A DNA stretch of 64,000 nt from Palaemon carinicauda (GCF_036898095.1 NC_090736.1:15252256-15316255), one strand, 5' to 3'. Numbered from the stretch's first letter, positions 1 through 11,148 are shown. Translations and numbers: made by a program. Notes: generated by a model not told the origin, from the sequence alone.

Positions 1-879
1 GCCTTAGTTCGCTGATTATACGGAGGAAAGCGGTAATAGATAGAATTGGCCCTGGTCCCAGAGTTCAAGACAGCGACTAAAAATCCCCCCTGTCAAAGCT
101 TACTAAGGAGGCATTCAATAAAATCATTAAGCAAGTATCATCTCCAAAAGATTCCTGAAAGTGGGTCGATTATCTACAATCCTGTCACCAGCTTTTCCAA
201 AGCAGAGACGCTATTATGCGATAAAGGACTCTCCTCTGCCCTTGGACCCACTGGTCTCTACTCGACCTGTCCTTTTCGGGTGAGAAACTAGCCGCTCAAC
301 CATTATGTTAACAGTTACGGAGCCCTGTGACATTGAAGCTGCAGGCTCCTGGTTGGATTTTAGTTCATGTACTGTGGGGTACTTGGCCTTGAACTCGGAC
401 TTGTCTGATACAGAGAAGGAGAGGCAGTGCACAGACCTAACTTGGTTTGCGGCAAAACCTGTAAAACTTTGGCTCGATAGAGAAAATCCAATCGGCATTC
501 ACTCCATTAGGCATTGTCTTTCAAGAGCCCTCAGCCATCCACTTCCAGTAACCATATTAGGCCAACTTCTCCATCTAGGCAAGCTTCTAGATCAGTCCCT
601 AGATCAAAGACAAGTAGACGTGACCCTGAACCACGTCATGTGGGTCAATAAAGCCTCCTGATTCTGATCAGCCGTTCGCTAACGAGGGGCTTGGAACTAG
701 AATCACAGAGGAAAAGGTAGGCAAGACCTTCAGTCACACTAGGGCTGGCAATTCCCCAACTCCACTAGTGTGAGGATCCCTGGCGGAGAAATGGATGAGG
801 TGGCACTTTCATGACTTTCCCCCTCCCCTGGTCTTACTATCGGTCAGGAAGGGAGAAAGACCATGCCCTTCAGTCGTAA

Positions 880-1395
880 GTGGAGATTATGATGCTAATG
901 GGCACTACAGAAGAAGACAGAGATGACCCTCTGGGCTTCCTCAGCTGCCTATTTTTTATTAGAAGTGCCTCAGGGGACTGCAGACCAGTAATAGATCTCT
1001 CAGCTCTGAACAAGTTCAGCCATCATACTCAATTCAGTATGGAAATGCCTAACACAGTCAGACACGCCCTAAGGAAGAACAACTTTATGGTTTCACTTGA
1101 TCTCAGGGATGCATAATTCCAGATCCCCATGAATCATCTTTCAAGAAAGTCTTTCAATCCAAGTGCTTTGCTTCTGGTTGTTCATACCCCCATAGGTATT
1201 CACTCGTGTATCCACGTTGGTGTTGGCTTGGCCCAAAATGCAAATGGAATTTGTCCGATCCGTTACTTAGGCTACTGGCTAATACTGGCAGATTCAGCGT
1301 CCCAACTTTGTCATCCTCAGAATAGGCTACTCTCGTTTTGTTGTGATCTGGAGATCATCACAAATCTGGAGAAGTCCAAGCCTTCACCCAAGTAA
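880..1395 (+). pseudogene. Reverse transcriptase relic of DIRS copy 0
   Basis: The frame opening at 880 contains RPVIDLSALNKF, a short gap and FMVSLDLRDA, which are the N-terminal fingers and palm motif A of a DIRS-type RT (compare RPVIDLSALNKFVKQ and LDLKDAYF in the 26.4-kb copy). A stop follows immediately after motif A near 1114. The next frame (1129-1395) keeps RYLGYWLILADS, a degraded form of the RYLDDWLILADS catalytic block in which the two aspartates are lost (DD to GY). It is therefore a dead RT: both a stop and a catalytic substitution are visible. Confidence 0.75.
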
Positions 1396-1749
1396 ATAAT
1401 GATATCCCTGGGCCTGGACATACTGATACAGTAGCATGGAAAGCTTATTCATCCAAAGACAAGGTAACCTGGCATAAGGAAATAGCTCAACCCTTCCTTC
1501 GTCGGGCACAGGCTCCTGCAGAACAATGGCTTTGTCTTTTAGGCCAACCAACCTCACTGGAAAACCTTGTTCCTCACAGTCACCTCCACATGCAATTGCT
1601 GCAGTGGTGCTTAGAAAGACACAGGTCATAAGCCGCAGGTTCTGCTTGAGCTCTAGTACCAGGCGAGAAAGACACCAGATTCGATCTTCTTTAGTGGCTA
1701 GATGACAAGAGAGTGCTGCAGTGTCTCCCCAAGAGTGTCCCCCCTCCTG

Positions 1750-2370
1750 ATCTTTAGTTTACTGATACGTCCAAGAGAGGGTGGGGGGCCCCATCTCAAG
1801 GACTGGTCACTAGAGGACAAGTCTCTTCACATTAATGATCTGAAGTTGTAGACAACATTTACAGCTTTTACTGATCAGTCACTTGGTTGCACTGATGAAA
1901 GACAATGTAACCGTAGTGACATATGTCAACAATAAAGCAGCACAATATTGCAGCTTTTCTGCCAGCTAGCTGCCTCGATACATGACTGGGCAATTCGCTA
2001 TGCAATATTCCTCTCGGCCCAGTTTATTCTCTGCAAAAGGAACGTTCTAACGGACAGGGTGAGTCGCCAGGATCAGTTAGTTGATTCAGAATTGTCTACA
2101 TCCCCAAGTAGCGATGAGGCTCGTGTCTTTATGGGGTTACCCGACAATAGACATGTTTGCCACAAGCCTCAACAAGAAATTACAAGTCTATTGCTCACCA
2201 GTGCTAGACCTGGCAGCAGCAATCGAGGACATGTTCCAGCACCCCAGGCATGGCCTTCACATCTATGCCTCTGCATTTTTGCCTTCTTCAAAAGGTGATA
2301 AAGTATTATCATCCCTAAGTCTAAAGTGGACTCTAGTAGCTCTGATATGGCCACAAGTAGAATGATGCCC
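1750..2370 (+). pseudogene. RNase H and downstream domain relic of DIRS copy 0
   Basis: Fragments in shifting frames resemble the RNase H tail and following domain of DIRS polyproteins: VTYVNNKAA near 1915 (compare AYINKQGG), FILCKRNVLTDRVSRQ near 2020-2065 (compare FIPGKRNVLADSLSR), and YPTIDMFATSLNKKLQVYCSPV near 2135-2200 (compare SPTVDVFATALN and LPLYCSPVPDP). Several frame changes and stops separate them. This order, RNase H then the TIDLFAT block, is the same as in the other DIRS copies here. Confidence 0.7.
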
Positions 2371-2473
2371 TGACCTTTTTCCCTACTAGTAGAGACTCCA
2401 AGAGAGCTCCCACCTTGAAACAACCAGCTTCATCAGCCCCGCCTGTAGCTGTTCCACAGCTCAATCAAGTCTC

Positions 2474-3132
2474 ATGGTTGGAAGTTATCGAACACCTCAT
2501 CTGAGAGAAAGGCTGTTTGAAGAAGACAGCACAAGATGTGTCCTGGTAGCTCAGGAAATTGCCCCTTTGATGTGTACCAAGCAAAGTGGGTCATCTTCTG
2601 TGGTTATACCCTTGGAAGGATTATTTCCCCTCTTGGAACCTCTATTCTGCTTGTATCAGATTTTCTGGTGTACCTATTAAAAGGAAAACCAGCCCTAAAT
2701 CTCAGCAGTAAAAGGGTTTCATTTGGCCTTGGGCCAGGTTCTGAGACTGAGAGGAGTGGATATTACCTCCTCATGGGACTTATCCATGCTCATTAGAAGA
2801 ATACAACAGACCTATCCTCCTAGTGAGATTTGTCCTCCAGCCTTGGATGTGATCCTCAAAGAGAGCTCTGAATGAACCATTGAGACTAGGCCCTAGATCC
2901 CCAGTAAATGAGACAAAGTTAGGGTGCGCGCCAATAAGATTGAAGGTGTTGGTACTACTGTACTCTAGCTTTCAAAATAAATCTCTTGGTAGCTAAAATT
3001 TTAGACACTGGATTATGGAAGCGTCAGATCACCTTTACTTTACAGTATTTGCGGGAAGGCACTTACAAGTCTCTAAATACATTTTCCCTAGGACCTGTGA
3101 TTTCTGCTCAGCAAGTTGTGTATTTACCTTAG
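2474..3132 (+). pseudogene. Tyrosine recombinase relic of DIRS copy 0
   Basis: Remnants include YQAKWVIFCGYTLGR near 2575, matching the VYQAKWRVFCGWCRGR segment of the 48-kb recombinase, and a C-terminal piece near 3060-3132 reading FSLGPVISAQQVV, matching the FSIGPVVAAQQLV end of that protein. The catalytic core between them is frameshifted and no complete R..HxxR..Y set can be read. This fixes the 3' coding limit of copy 0 at about 3132. Confidence 0.65.
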
Positions 3133-3600
3133 CTCTTTTACTGGACCAAAAGTATCACATCTCAGATGATGGTTACAGCATATGCCTAGGATGAGAGTGA
3201 AAGTGCTGTCCTCTTTCTTCTCTTCTTTCTCTCCCTTGGGTTGTAGATGTTGGAACCCCATTGAACTGAATGGATGTTGATACAGGTAAAATACCTTTGA
3301 TAGTTAACAGCCTTTCTATTTATGTTAAAATAGGTCTATTCATTCCATCATCCTCCTTATGAGGGGAAGATAGATTTGTACAAGCCCATTAATTTGATTT
3401 TGCCTTACCTAACAGTCTCACTATTCTAAGAGAGATTTTCTTGTGCAACAGCCTTGGTTGATGGGCCATGAAGCTAATAGTACTTTTGGCCCTGGTTCAT
3501 GAGGTGTCTAGGAAGCTACTTTCTACAGCTTCAGGTCCAAGCATAGCTATCCTGGGATTTTAGCCAGCCATTTTGGTAATATGGACTTCCACCCACCTAA

Positions 3601-3935
3601 GAATGAGTCATATTAAAGGACAAAGGTTTACATTTGTTTAGGAACAAATCACAAATTTTAAGTCATTTGCATTTTTCCTAACTATACAAACTAAATCCTT
3701 TAACTGAACTTTCCACCTTCAGCTTCCCCTTAAAGACCCTGATGTAATCAAAGTGACAGTTCTGTGTACTAGTAGAAGGGGGGAGCCTCCCCTCCGCAGG
3801 CTGCTAGTACTGTCTGTTGCTGATACCGTGTTATAAGTTTTACCTGCCAAGTTCTGGCTGCTTTTGAATCCGTTATCATATTAAAGGACTTAGGTCTGTA
3901 TAGTTAGGAAAAATACAAGTTAATTTTAAAGTTTT
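3601..3935 (+). repeat. 3' terminal inverted-repeat region of DIRS copy 0
   Basis: Near 3640-3705 the strand reads a degenerate form of the family A end (ACAAATTTTAAGTCATTTG then TTTTTCCTAACTATACAAAC), and 3886-3935 reads its reverse complement (GTATAGTTAGGAAAAATAC). The two arms enclose about 200 bp, as at the 3' end of every family A copy here. The right arm runs into the EMC1 polypyrimidine tract. Confidence 0.65.
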
Positions 3936-3949
3936 TCTTATATTTGTAG

Positions 3950-4148
3950 ATGTCTAAATGGTTGTTGGATCCCCGGCGACCTGTTACCGGTGGTCCTAGA
4001 GAAGAGGGTCTAGTACCATATGTACCCGAGTTAAGATTGTTACCGCAAGAAACCATCACATATAATCACACACTCCCTCGTATCACTGGCATTTACACTG
4101 CCCCAACTGGATTAGAATCGGCATGCTTAGTTCTTGTGCATGGTTTAG
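3950..4148 (+). CDS. EMC1: EMC1 penultimate coding exon (ER membrane protein complex subunit 1)
   Basis: EMC1 is the large, mostly lumenal subunit of the ER membrane protein complex, which inserts tail-anchored and multipass proteins. This 199-bp exon encodes 66 codons plus one base. It carries hallmarks of the conserved EMC1 C-terminal domain: LLDPRRP, an EG-LVPYVPEL stretch, YNHT (a possible N-glycosylation sequon) and GIYTAPTGLESACLV. The acceptor is TATTTGTAG just before 3950. The donor is TTTAG/GTAAGT at 4148/4149, leaving a phase-1 end whose single G joins AC of the next exon to make the Asp of the GLD motif. The ATG at the exon start is taken as an internal Met, because the protein should continue upstream outside the window. 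Identification rests on recall of the animal EMC1 C-terminus. Confidence 0.93.
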
Positions 4149-4277
4149 GTAAGTTAGCAAACTTTGGCCTTATTTTTCGTAGCTTTTTGTTTCTGTGTAT
4201 GTCATTACCATTAAGGATATTTAGTAATCATGATGTTTATCTTTCTCTTTATTTCAGCCTTTACTATGTATTATCAC

Positions 4278-4520
4278 CAAGTTGTTCCGGCACAAATACA
4301 AACCTTCGTCCTTTACGTAAGATATAATATCAGCAAAGCTGGAGAACATGACAGTTAAACTTAAAATGAGGTGTAAACAGGTAGCTAGTAGTTTCTGGCC
4401 TGGAGCAGGGAACTATGGGTTCCCTGCTCACTGAGCACTCCCTTTGATACTGAGCACTCCCTTTGATTTCAGCCATCAGTGAGAACAGATTTTCTTCCAT
4501 TGGCTGGAGTTTCATGGCTT
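4278..4520 (+). repeat. 5' terminal repeat of the intronic DIRS
   Basis: It begins with the degenerate TTGTTCCG edge, continues with AATACAAACCTTCGTCCTTTA, and includes a GAGCAGGGAA..TTCCCTGCTC hairpin near 4403-4430. A direct duplication of CTGAGCACTCCCTTTGAT lies at about 4430-4468. A related sequence recurs at 45775-45990. Confidence 0.5.
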
Positions 4521-4604
4521 TTTGATTACTTTTCTCTCTTGCTTTCCAGCATTCTGTGATGTTTTACTGCCATGGGGATGTCTACGGTTAAATAAGCTGG
4601 ATTT

Positions 4605-5216
4605 TTAAAAGTTTCTTTCTTTATTTTTGGACTTGATGATTAATCTTCTGCGTCTTATAACAGCGCCCTTGAGACAAACTTCCTGATTGTTCATCTCCCT
4701 TACAAGTCGGAAGAAGATGATGTTGGGAGGAACAAGATCTCCTTCCCGAATAGAAACCATATCCTTAGGCTTTAAGTGCACGCTCACGAGCCTCAGTGTT
4801 TAGACTTTGGATCTGTATCGTCGTTTACCCATGAACACACTTCTAACATGTGCACAATCTTTTCCGACTATATTTGAAACCCCACGCGCCACACCTTGTC
4901 TGCTCAGCACGCTCCTGATATGCTTAATATTAGCGAATGTGAGGAGCACTCGCACCCAAGTGCTCAACAAGTGACAGAACTTGATGTGATCCCATGAATT
5001 CGCGCATGCTTTCTTTAGAGCTCTCTCCCCACCCAGGGCTAAGACATGCTTAGTGTAACATGCCCTCCCTCTTGAACGTGTGCGCTTCGTGTAATTAAGA
5101 AGCACACTTCTCACAATGATCCCTGTTTTAGCGAGCAACATGTCTTCCACCGCACGCACAGGCAATGGCCGCGCGTTAAGGCTATTGGGGTTTGGAACAG
5201 GAGTGTTACTATGCAC
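4605..5216 (-). other. Unrecognised minus-strand open stretches in the EMC1 intron
   Basis: Two minus-strand frames (5216 to 4800, 138 codons; 4787 to 4605, 60 codons) stay open and are rich in Arg and Lys. I recognise no family. Composition is somewhat GC-richer than the flanks, and the region lies inside the presumed DIRS element, where the gag equivalent would be on the opposite strand. Chance openness or an unrelated inserted element are both possible. Confidence 0.2.
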
Positions 5217-6049
5217 ACTCCTTACCTGAGCGCATTGGATCTCCTGTGAATGCGAGTGGATTTATTCACCTGTTTCTACATGACAATCACTCCTTTCCTG
5301 AGCTTGTTGTGGTAGCGCGAGGTGCGCTCAACCAGTTATGGGTTTAGAACAGGTGTGTTATCGCGCACTTGCCTGTAACCGTTGGGCAACAATTATCTAT
5401 TGTCCCCGATTGAATTTGGATTGAAGTCATGCCTCCTCTTCACTCGGAATCAAAGTTCCCGGTAGGAACGTCTTCAGTCTCCTTTGGAACGGATTAAAAT
5501 CCGTTCAGATCCTAATTTCCCCCCACACCTCATAGGATAGGAGGTTTTCATCTAACCCCTCCATTTTCTCAGAGGGCTCAAGCCTGGTAGAAAATAAGGA
5601 TCTTCAGTCAGTACTGAAGAACAGATCTTCTCGCAGTCCAGCAGGGATTTTGGAGCTCCCTTGGGAGATCATGACTCGAGACCCAGACCTGATTCTGTAA
5701 GGGGTTCTGGGAACAGCCCCTCTTATACGATCTTCTCTAAGGATGCTTGACATCAGCCTGGTCACTGTACTCAAGGGGAGTGATATTTTTACCTCCTAAA
5801 ATGTGTGGGGGATTATATGTACATATCCAATTATCGCAAACTAGCAATGATATCAGATGGGCTCTTGTGAAGCACCCGCTTTCACAGATTGACAGAGGAG
5901 AGGTGATGAAGAATCTTGCCATGGTGCAACTTCACAGCGTGTAGCCTTATTTGATGATTTCAAAACAGGGAAAATTATATATGAGCATCTTGAGTTCCAC
6001 AAGAAGAGATTCGAGGACTGGAACATTCTTTGTCAAAATGTAATGACGA

Positions 6050-7185
6050 GTTGGCATAGCTTCCTGTCCCTACCTTCCTTACTGCTCACCATTGCTTCAG
6101 TCTTATTCACATTTACTCTAAAGCCAACCTGCTCCAAAAGTCTCTTGCCACTCTATAACCCTTTTCTGTAAGTCTTACTCATTTTCAGCTGTAATCACTA
6201 AATCATCTGCACATAGCAACTCCCACTACTCATCATTTCTTATCTCTTCACATAACACATCCATGACCACCACAAATAAAAATGCGCTTAATGCTGACTC
6301 TTGGTGTAATCCAACTCTAAATTCAAAGGTTACTGTCTTCTCAACAGCTGTCATTACTTTTGTCCATGTTCTTTTGTACATCATCTCCACCATTCTAACT
6401 AACTTTGCTGGGACTTTCTTTTTCCTCAAGCACCAAAACATCACTTCTCTTGGTATTCTATCATAACCCTACTCTAGCACAGAACTTCTGGTTTCCCTCT
6501 AGACACTTTTCCTGTAGCTGCCTTACTATAGAGATGGCATCCACTGTCCTTCTCCCCCTCATGAATGCATACTGCTGTTTTCCCAATCTCTACAATCCCT
6601 CATTTAGTACTCTCAAAAACTTTCAAATCATGATCTGTAAGTTTAACTCTCCTGTAGTTACCACAATCCACTACATCACTATTAGACTATCCTCTCAGTT
6701 TTTAGGCGTTACATCCTCTTCCCATATAGCCCTTAATAAATCCAGCATCCATTCTTCCCTCTCTGTAGCTAGTATCAAGACCATTTCCATTTGAAACACT
6801 AATTGACCTGGTTCTTTACCATTTTTCATTTTACTTAGTGCCCACTTCACTCCTGTATTCTGTATTTCCATCACTGGCCCCTCCACCCTTTGTGCTTTTC
6901 CCAGCTCCTTTCTCTCAATCTCAGTATTCAATAATTGTTCAAAATATTCTCTCCATCTCTTAATGTCTCTATCCCTATTTTTTTTTATTGTTACTTGCTA
7001 ACCTACAACCCTAGTTGGAAAAGTCCCAAAGTCTGTCTTTGCATTTTCCTCAAGTTTAGAATCGTATAGATATCCTCTTCTCCTTCCCTTGTTTGTAGTC
7101 TTTCATTCAATTGCTCTACTCCTCTTCCAGTAGTTATATCTACTTTCCTCCAGCATCTTTTTCCTCTTATCTGTACTATTCTTCT
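6050..7185 (-). pseudogene. LINE reverse transcriptase fragment (first LINE in EMC1 intron)
   Basis: Read on the minus strand from 7185 downwards: a pre-RT segment (RDIKRWREYFEQLLN near 6960), then KWALSKMKNGKEPG near 6830 (degenerate KAxGPDGI block), VRMVEMMYKRTWTKV near 6390, FEFRVGLHQESALSAFLFVVVMD near 6270-6330 (degenerate VGVRQGSALSPLLFxxVMD) and CADDLVITAENE near 6185-6215, the YADD catalytic block with Y replaced by C. Several frameshifts separate these. This is an RTE/BovB-like endonuclease-RT ORF, judged by the wording of the motifs. It lacks a recognisable endonuclease domain, so it is 5'-truncated. Confidence 0.7.
6978..7025 (-). repeat. Very short LINE 3'-tail insertion inside another LINE
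   Basis: On the minus strand this reads CTTTTCCAACTAGGGTTGTAG..TTAGCAAGTAACAATAA. That is the last 40 or so bases of the (AAT)n-tailed LINE family seen at 18650-18715 and 20950-21045. It interrupts the pre-RT region of the 6050-7185 LINE fragment. Confidence 0.5.
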
Positions 7186-7339
7186 ACACCCTGGGCTTGT
7201 CTTCCTTTTTAGTCCTTAAATGCCTCGATTTTCTTTTAACTGACTTTCACATTTCTGTCCCCCCACCACTTTTCTCCTTTTGACACTACATACCCACTGG
7301 TTCTTCCCACTAATTCCTGTGTTTCCCCTACACATATTT

Positions 7340-9480
7340 CTTTCATACATAGATACATATACCAAGGCACTTCACCAAATTTGGGGAATAGCCGACATCG
7401 AACAAATGAAACAAAAAAGGGGACATCTCTCTATGTTCCTCCCAGACTGAGAAGGGACTCAAATGAGTTTGGCTGGTACTGCTAGGGTGGCACAGCCCAC
7501 CCTCCCACATTATCCACCACAGATGAAGTTTCATAATGCTGAATCCCCTACTGCTGCTACCTCCGCGGTCATCCAAGGCACCAGAGGAAGCAGCAGGGCC
7601 TACCGGAACTGCGTCACAATCGCTCGCCATTCATTCCTATTTCTAGCACGCTCTCTTGCCTCTCTCACATCTATACTCCTATCACCCAGAGCTTCCTTCA
7701 CTCCATCCATCCACCCAAACCTTGGCCTTCCTCTTGTACTTTTCCCATCAACTCTTGCATTCATCACCTTCTTTAGCAGACAGCAATTTTCCATTCTCTC
7801 AACATGGCCAAGCCACCTCAACACATTCATATCCTCTCTAGCTGCTAACTCATTTCTTACACCCGTTCTCACCCTCACTACTTCGTTCCTAACCCTATCT
7901 ACTCGAGATACACCAGCCATACTCCTTGGACACTTCATCTCAAACACATTCAATTTCTGTCTCTCCGTCACTTTCATTCCCCACAACTCCGATCCATATA
8001 TCACAGTTGGTACAATCACTTTTTCATATAGAACTCTCTTTACATTCATGCCCAACCCTCTATTTTTACTACTCCCTTAACTGCCCCCAACATTTTGCAT
8101 CCTTCATTCACTCTCTGACGTACATCTGCTTCCACTCCACCATTTGCTGCAACAACAGACCCCAAGTACTTAAACTGATCCACCTCCTCAAGTAACTCTC
8201 CATTCAACATGACATTTAACCTCACACCACCTTCCCTTCTCGTACATCTCATAACCTTACTCTTACCCACATTAACTCTCAACTTCCTTCTCTCACACAC
8301 CCTTCCAAATTCTGTTACTAATCAGGCAAGCTTCTCTTCTGTGTCTGAAACCAGTACAGTATCATCTGCAAACAACAACTGATTTACCTCCCATTCATGG
8401 TCATTCTCGTCTACCAGTTTTAATCCTCGTCCAAGCACTCGAGCATTCACCTCTCTCACCACTCCATCAACATACAATTTAAACAACCACGGTGACATCA
8501 CACATCCCTGTTTCACTCCCACTCTCACCGGAAACCAATCGCTCACTTCATTTCCTATCCCAACACATGCTTTACTACCTTTGTAGAAACTTTTCACTGC
8601 TTGCAACAACCTTCCACCAACTCCATATATCCTCATCACATTCCACATTGCTTCCCTATCAACTCTTATCATACGCTTTCTCTAGATCCATAAACGCAAC
8701 ATATACATCCTTACGTTTTGCTAAATATTTCTCGCATATCTGCCTAACTGTAAAAATCTGATTCATACAACCCCTATCTCTTCTAAAACCACCCTGTACT
8801 TCTAAGATTGCATTCTGTGTTTTATCCTTAATCCTGTTATTCAGTACTCTACCATACACTTTTCCAACTACACTCAACAAACTAATACCCCTTGAATTAC
8901 AACCTCATGCACATCTCCCTTACCCTTGTATAGTGGTACAATACATGCACAAACCCAATCTACTGGTACCATTGACAACACAAAACACATTTTAAACAAT
9001 CTCACCAACCATTCAAGTACAGTCACACCCCCTTCCTTCAACATCTCAGTTCTTATACCATCCATACCAGATGCTTTTCCTACTCTCGTTTCATCTAGTG
9101 CTCTCCTCACTTCCTCTCTTGTAATCTCTCTCTCATTCTCATCTCCTATCACTGGCACCTCAACACCTGCAACAGCAATTATATCTGCCTCCCTATTATC
9201 CTCAACATTCAGTCCACTTTCAAAATACTCCGCCCACCTTTTCCTTGCCTCCTCTCCTTTTAACAACCTTCTATTTCCATCTTTCACTGTCTCTTCAATT
9301 CTTGAACCAGCCTTCTTTCATACCCACCCAGATATTTTCCTCTCTCTTAACCCTGTCCAATCTCTAAGTTCAACCTTTCTAGTTCTCTCTTACAATCCTC
9401 CTAAATTTCTCACCCTTTTCTCCTTTAAGGTCTCCATATCCTCCCACAACTCTTCCATTGGTCTAAGTTCCTAATTTTTC
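7340..9480 (-). pseudogene. 5'-truncated LINE with RT domain (second LINE in EMC1 intron)
   Basis: Read from 9480 down on the minus strand: a pre-RT segment with RKRWAEYFESGLNVE near 9230, GKASGMDGIRTEMLKEGG near 9040, VLNNRIKDKTQNAI and GGFRRDRGCMNQIFTVRQI near 8770-8850, VAFMDLEKAYDKS near 8680 (palm motif A), VGVKQGCVMSPWLFKLYVDGV near 8480-8520 (motif B) and LLFADDTVLVSDTEEKLA near 8340 (FADD catalytic block). The connector and C-terminal tail follow (SELWGMKVTERQKLNVFEMKC, LRWLGHVERM, RGRPRFGWMDGVKEAL). The reading frame is broken at about five places (near 8874, 8665, 8310, 8050). No endonuclease is present. The 3' UTR runs to about 7340. Clade is not assigned with certainty. Confidence 0.85.
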
Positions 9481-9489
9481 ATACCTGGT

Positions 9490-9815
9490 GGCTTATCTAT
9501 ATTCCCTGCAAACATGAGATGGAATTGGACCTGATGCAACACTAGGTAGGACACTATCCACCACGAAAGTGTCATGATGACCACCAAAAGATCGTAGTAG
9601 CCCTCTGAAGGGAACTAAAAGACCAGTTCGCTTGGTTTGATCCTCATACTTTCGTCGTCGTAAAGCACATACAGTAGTCAGTCAGCTGACTTTATACACA
9701 CTACCAGTCAGAAGAGAACAGAACTGCTTCTGCCATTCCTTTTCCCCTTTTGGGCAATTAGTCTTGGAAGACCAATCAATAGGAATTGCATAAGTCTTCC
9801 CCTTTGATGCCGGAC
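9490..9815. other. Intronic stretch with nothing recognised
   Basis: About 325 bp between the LINE fragment and the next LINE tail, presumably interior of the old DIRS. I see no open frame or motif I can name. Confidence 0.3.
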
Positions 9816-9820
9816 AACCC

Positions 9821-9893
9821 TTATTATTATTACTTGCTAAGCTACAATCCTAGTTGGGAAAACAGGATGCTATAAGCCCATGGCCCCAACAGG
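9821..9893 (-). repeat. LINE 3'-tail fragment with (ATT)n
   Basis: It begins with an ATT run followed by ACTTGCTAAGCTACAATCC, TAGTTGGGAAAACAGGATGC and TATAAGCCCATGG, the reverse complement of the CR1/L2-like tail at 20950-21045. A 5'-truncated insertion in minus orientation, about 75 bp. Confidence 0.65.
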
Positions 9894-10042
9894 TAAAATA
9901 GCTGGAGGACTTCCCCGCGTCCCCTAGTGCAGCGGCTCAGTCCTACTCCACAGGGGAGTTGTTCTCCATGTGGGTGTACCCTCACCGTATGAAGTAGATG
10001 TTGCTTGCATCCTGCGAGTTTGATGGAGGCGACCTACCCAGA

Positions 10043-10340
10043 GCTTGACTTCGGTCTTGCTCCTCTACGCTGTCGACGACGCACTCTATCGTTGTGCGAT
10101 GGCAGCCGGCGGAGGAAGGGCAAAGTCTGAAGCATGTTCCTGCACCTTTCGGGGGTCACCTTTCTCATTCGCAGGTTAGGTTTGCTCTCAAGTGGTTTTC
10201 TTCAGTGCTGACGACAATGCACGTCCTCGTTCTGCGATAGCCAGCAGAGGGGATGCAAAGTCTGGAGCATGTTCCTGCACCTCTTGTGGGACATCTTTCC
10301 TATTTGCAGGTCAGGTTTTCTCTTGAGTGGTTATATTCGG
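10043..10340 (+). repeat. Two imperfect tandem units of about 140 bp
   Basis: Both units contain GCAAAGTCTG(A/G)AGCATG then TTCCTGCACCT, followed by a TTGCAGGT-like or TCGCAGGT-like block and CTC(A/T)(A/T)GTGGTT. The first spans about 10043-10200 and the second about 10201-10340. They lie just upstream of the DIRS 3' noncoding region. Confidence 0.5.
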
Positions 10341-10374
10341 CTCTAACAACGTCGAAGGGATTAAGTCTGGGATG

Positions 10375-10905
10375 AATGATAAGAAAGACTGGCTCTTTCT
10401 TTCATCTTTCCCTCTCTTGGGGAACAGCACCTACAGTACTCTGCAGGCTGGCCTCTGTCTACAGGTAAGACCATTTCCCATATGTAACCTGGTATAGAAA
10501 TACTGTATATACTTGTTGCATTCCCGTACCCCCTGGGGAGGTGGGATTGGGCAACGTCTATGGTTGGTTCAAAGATTCCTACGATTTTGAGAATTCTTAT
10601 TTAGACTAGTCACGCTGCTAGTATCACACAATTACGCAGATTGCTCAGGCCGCTAAAGCGTGCTATTTCTTGTAGGTTTTAGCAAGGTGTTGATTTCCCC
10701 TCTTATACATGCGTAGCATGAATGGGGGAAAACCCTGGGTCAAAAGCCAGCCAGTTGGTGAGGAATTTCACCAGAGCAAAAAGGTTTGTATTTAATGTCG
10801 AAATAAATGACAAATTTAAAGTAATTTGTATTTTTCCCAACGAGCTCTTTATCCAAATTTGGCCTGCCATCACCTAAGTCCTGCTTGCAAGCAAAATTGA
10901 TGATA

Positions 10906-10973
<68 letters not shown>

Positions 10974-11148
10974 TTAGGGTAGCCATTACTACCCCCCACT
11001 AACTAGTGTTGGAGTAGTTACACCTCACTAAAAGTCTTATGGCTAGTCTTCCAGCTTTTCTGAAAGTAAAGAATATTCCCTAACAAAGAGCTCAAGGTTC
11101 GTATTATTAGGAAAAATACAATTTACTTTATATTTGTCATTTTTGCTT
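10375..11148 (+). repeat. 3' noncoding and terminal region of the intronic DIRS
   Basis: This follows the same order as 29165-29935 of the 23.4-kb copy: a TCTTTC..CTCTCTTGGGGAA block, GTACCCCCTGGGGAGGTGGGATTGGG (compare CATACCCTGACGAGGTGGTATTGGG), GGTTTTAGCAAG, a GGGGAAAACCC block, then the complementary region and two inverted arms ending TTAGGAAAAATACAATTTAC. A (TG)n array has expanded between the arms. Confidence 0.7.
10909..10972 (+). repeat. (TG)n microsatellite inside a DIRS terminal repeat
   Basis: About 32 uninterrupted TG units. It sits where other family A copies have GTGTGTGAGGGGGAGC-type sequence (compare 29731), which suggests expansion from a short TG seed inside the element. 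Confidence 0.95.

Larger units (their letters stand above)
1..3935 (+). mobile_element. Decayed DIRS-like retrotransposon (copy 0), left-truncated by window
   Basis: This stretch carries, in element order, broken relics of a DIRS-type reverse transcriptase, RNase H and tyrosine recombinase, then a noncoding tail and a terminal inverted-repeat region (3601-3935). No frame stays open beyond about 120 codons, so the copy is old. The order and wording of the relics match the better preserved family A copies elsewhere in the window. The 5' end lies outside the window. The right edge falls about 10-20 bp before the EMC1 splice acceptor at 3949. Element class is seen from the motifs; family membership is inferred by eye. 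Confidence 0.75.
4278..11148 (+). mobile_element. Old DIRS-like element filling the EMC1 intron
   Basis: The left edge near 4278 reads TTGTTCCGGCACAAATACAAAC, close to the family A 5' edge (TTGTTCCGTAACTGGAATACAAAC). The right end (10375-11148) matches the family A 3' noncoding region and terminal structure. Near 10778-10830 a degenerate internal complementary region is visible (GTTTGTATT ... AAATGACAAATTT), as expected for DIRS. The 5' and 3' arms are inverted and share CAGCAAAGCTGGA / CAGAAAAGCTGGA-type blocks. The interior is replaced or obscured by LINE fragments (6050-9480), and no recombinase or RT of this copy was recognised. It could instead be two independent fragments with the same orientation. 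Confidence 0.55.

Noticed and set aside
4605..5216. Second host gene inside the EMC1 intron
   Set aside because: The minus-strand frames show no recognisable domain, splice pattern or conserved motif, and lie within presumed element DNA.
7463..8080. 205-codon plus-strand frame as a gene
   Set aside because: It is antisense to the LINE RT C-terminal region, whose motifs are on the minus strand.
10909..10972. Possible regulatory Z-DNA tract in the EMC1 intron
   Set aside because: A TG repeat alone does not support a regulatory call; it is explained as expansion within a DIRS terminal repeat.
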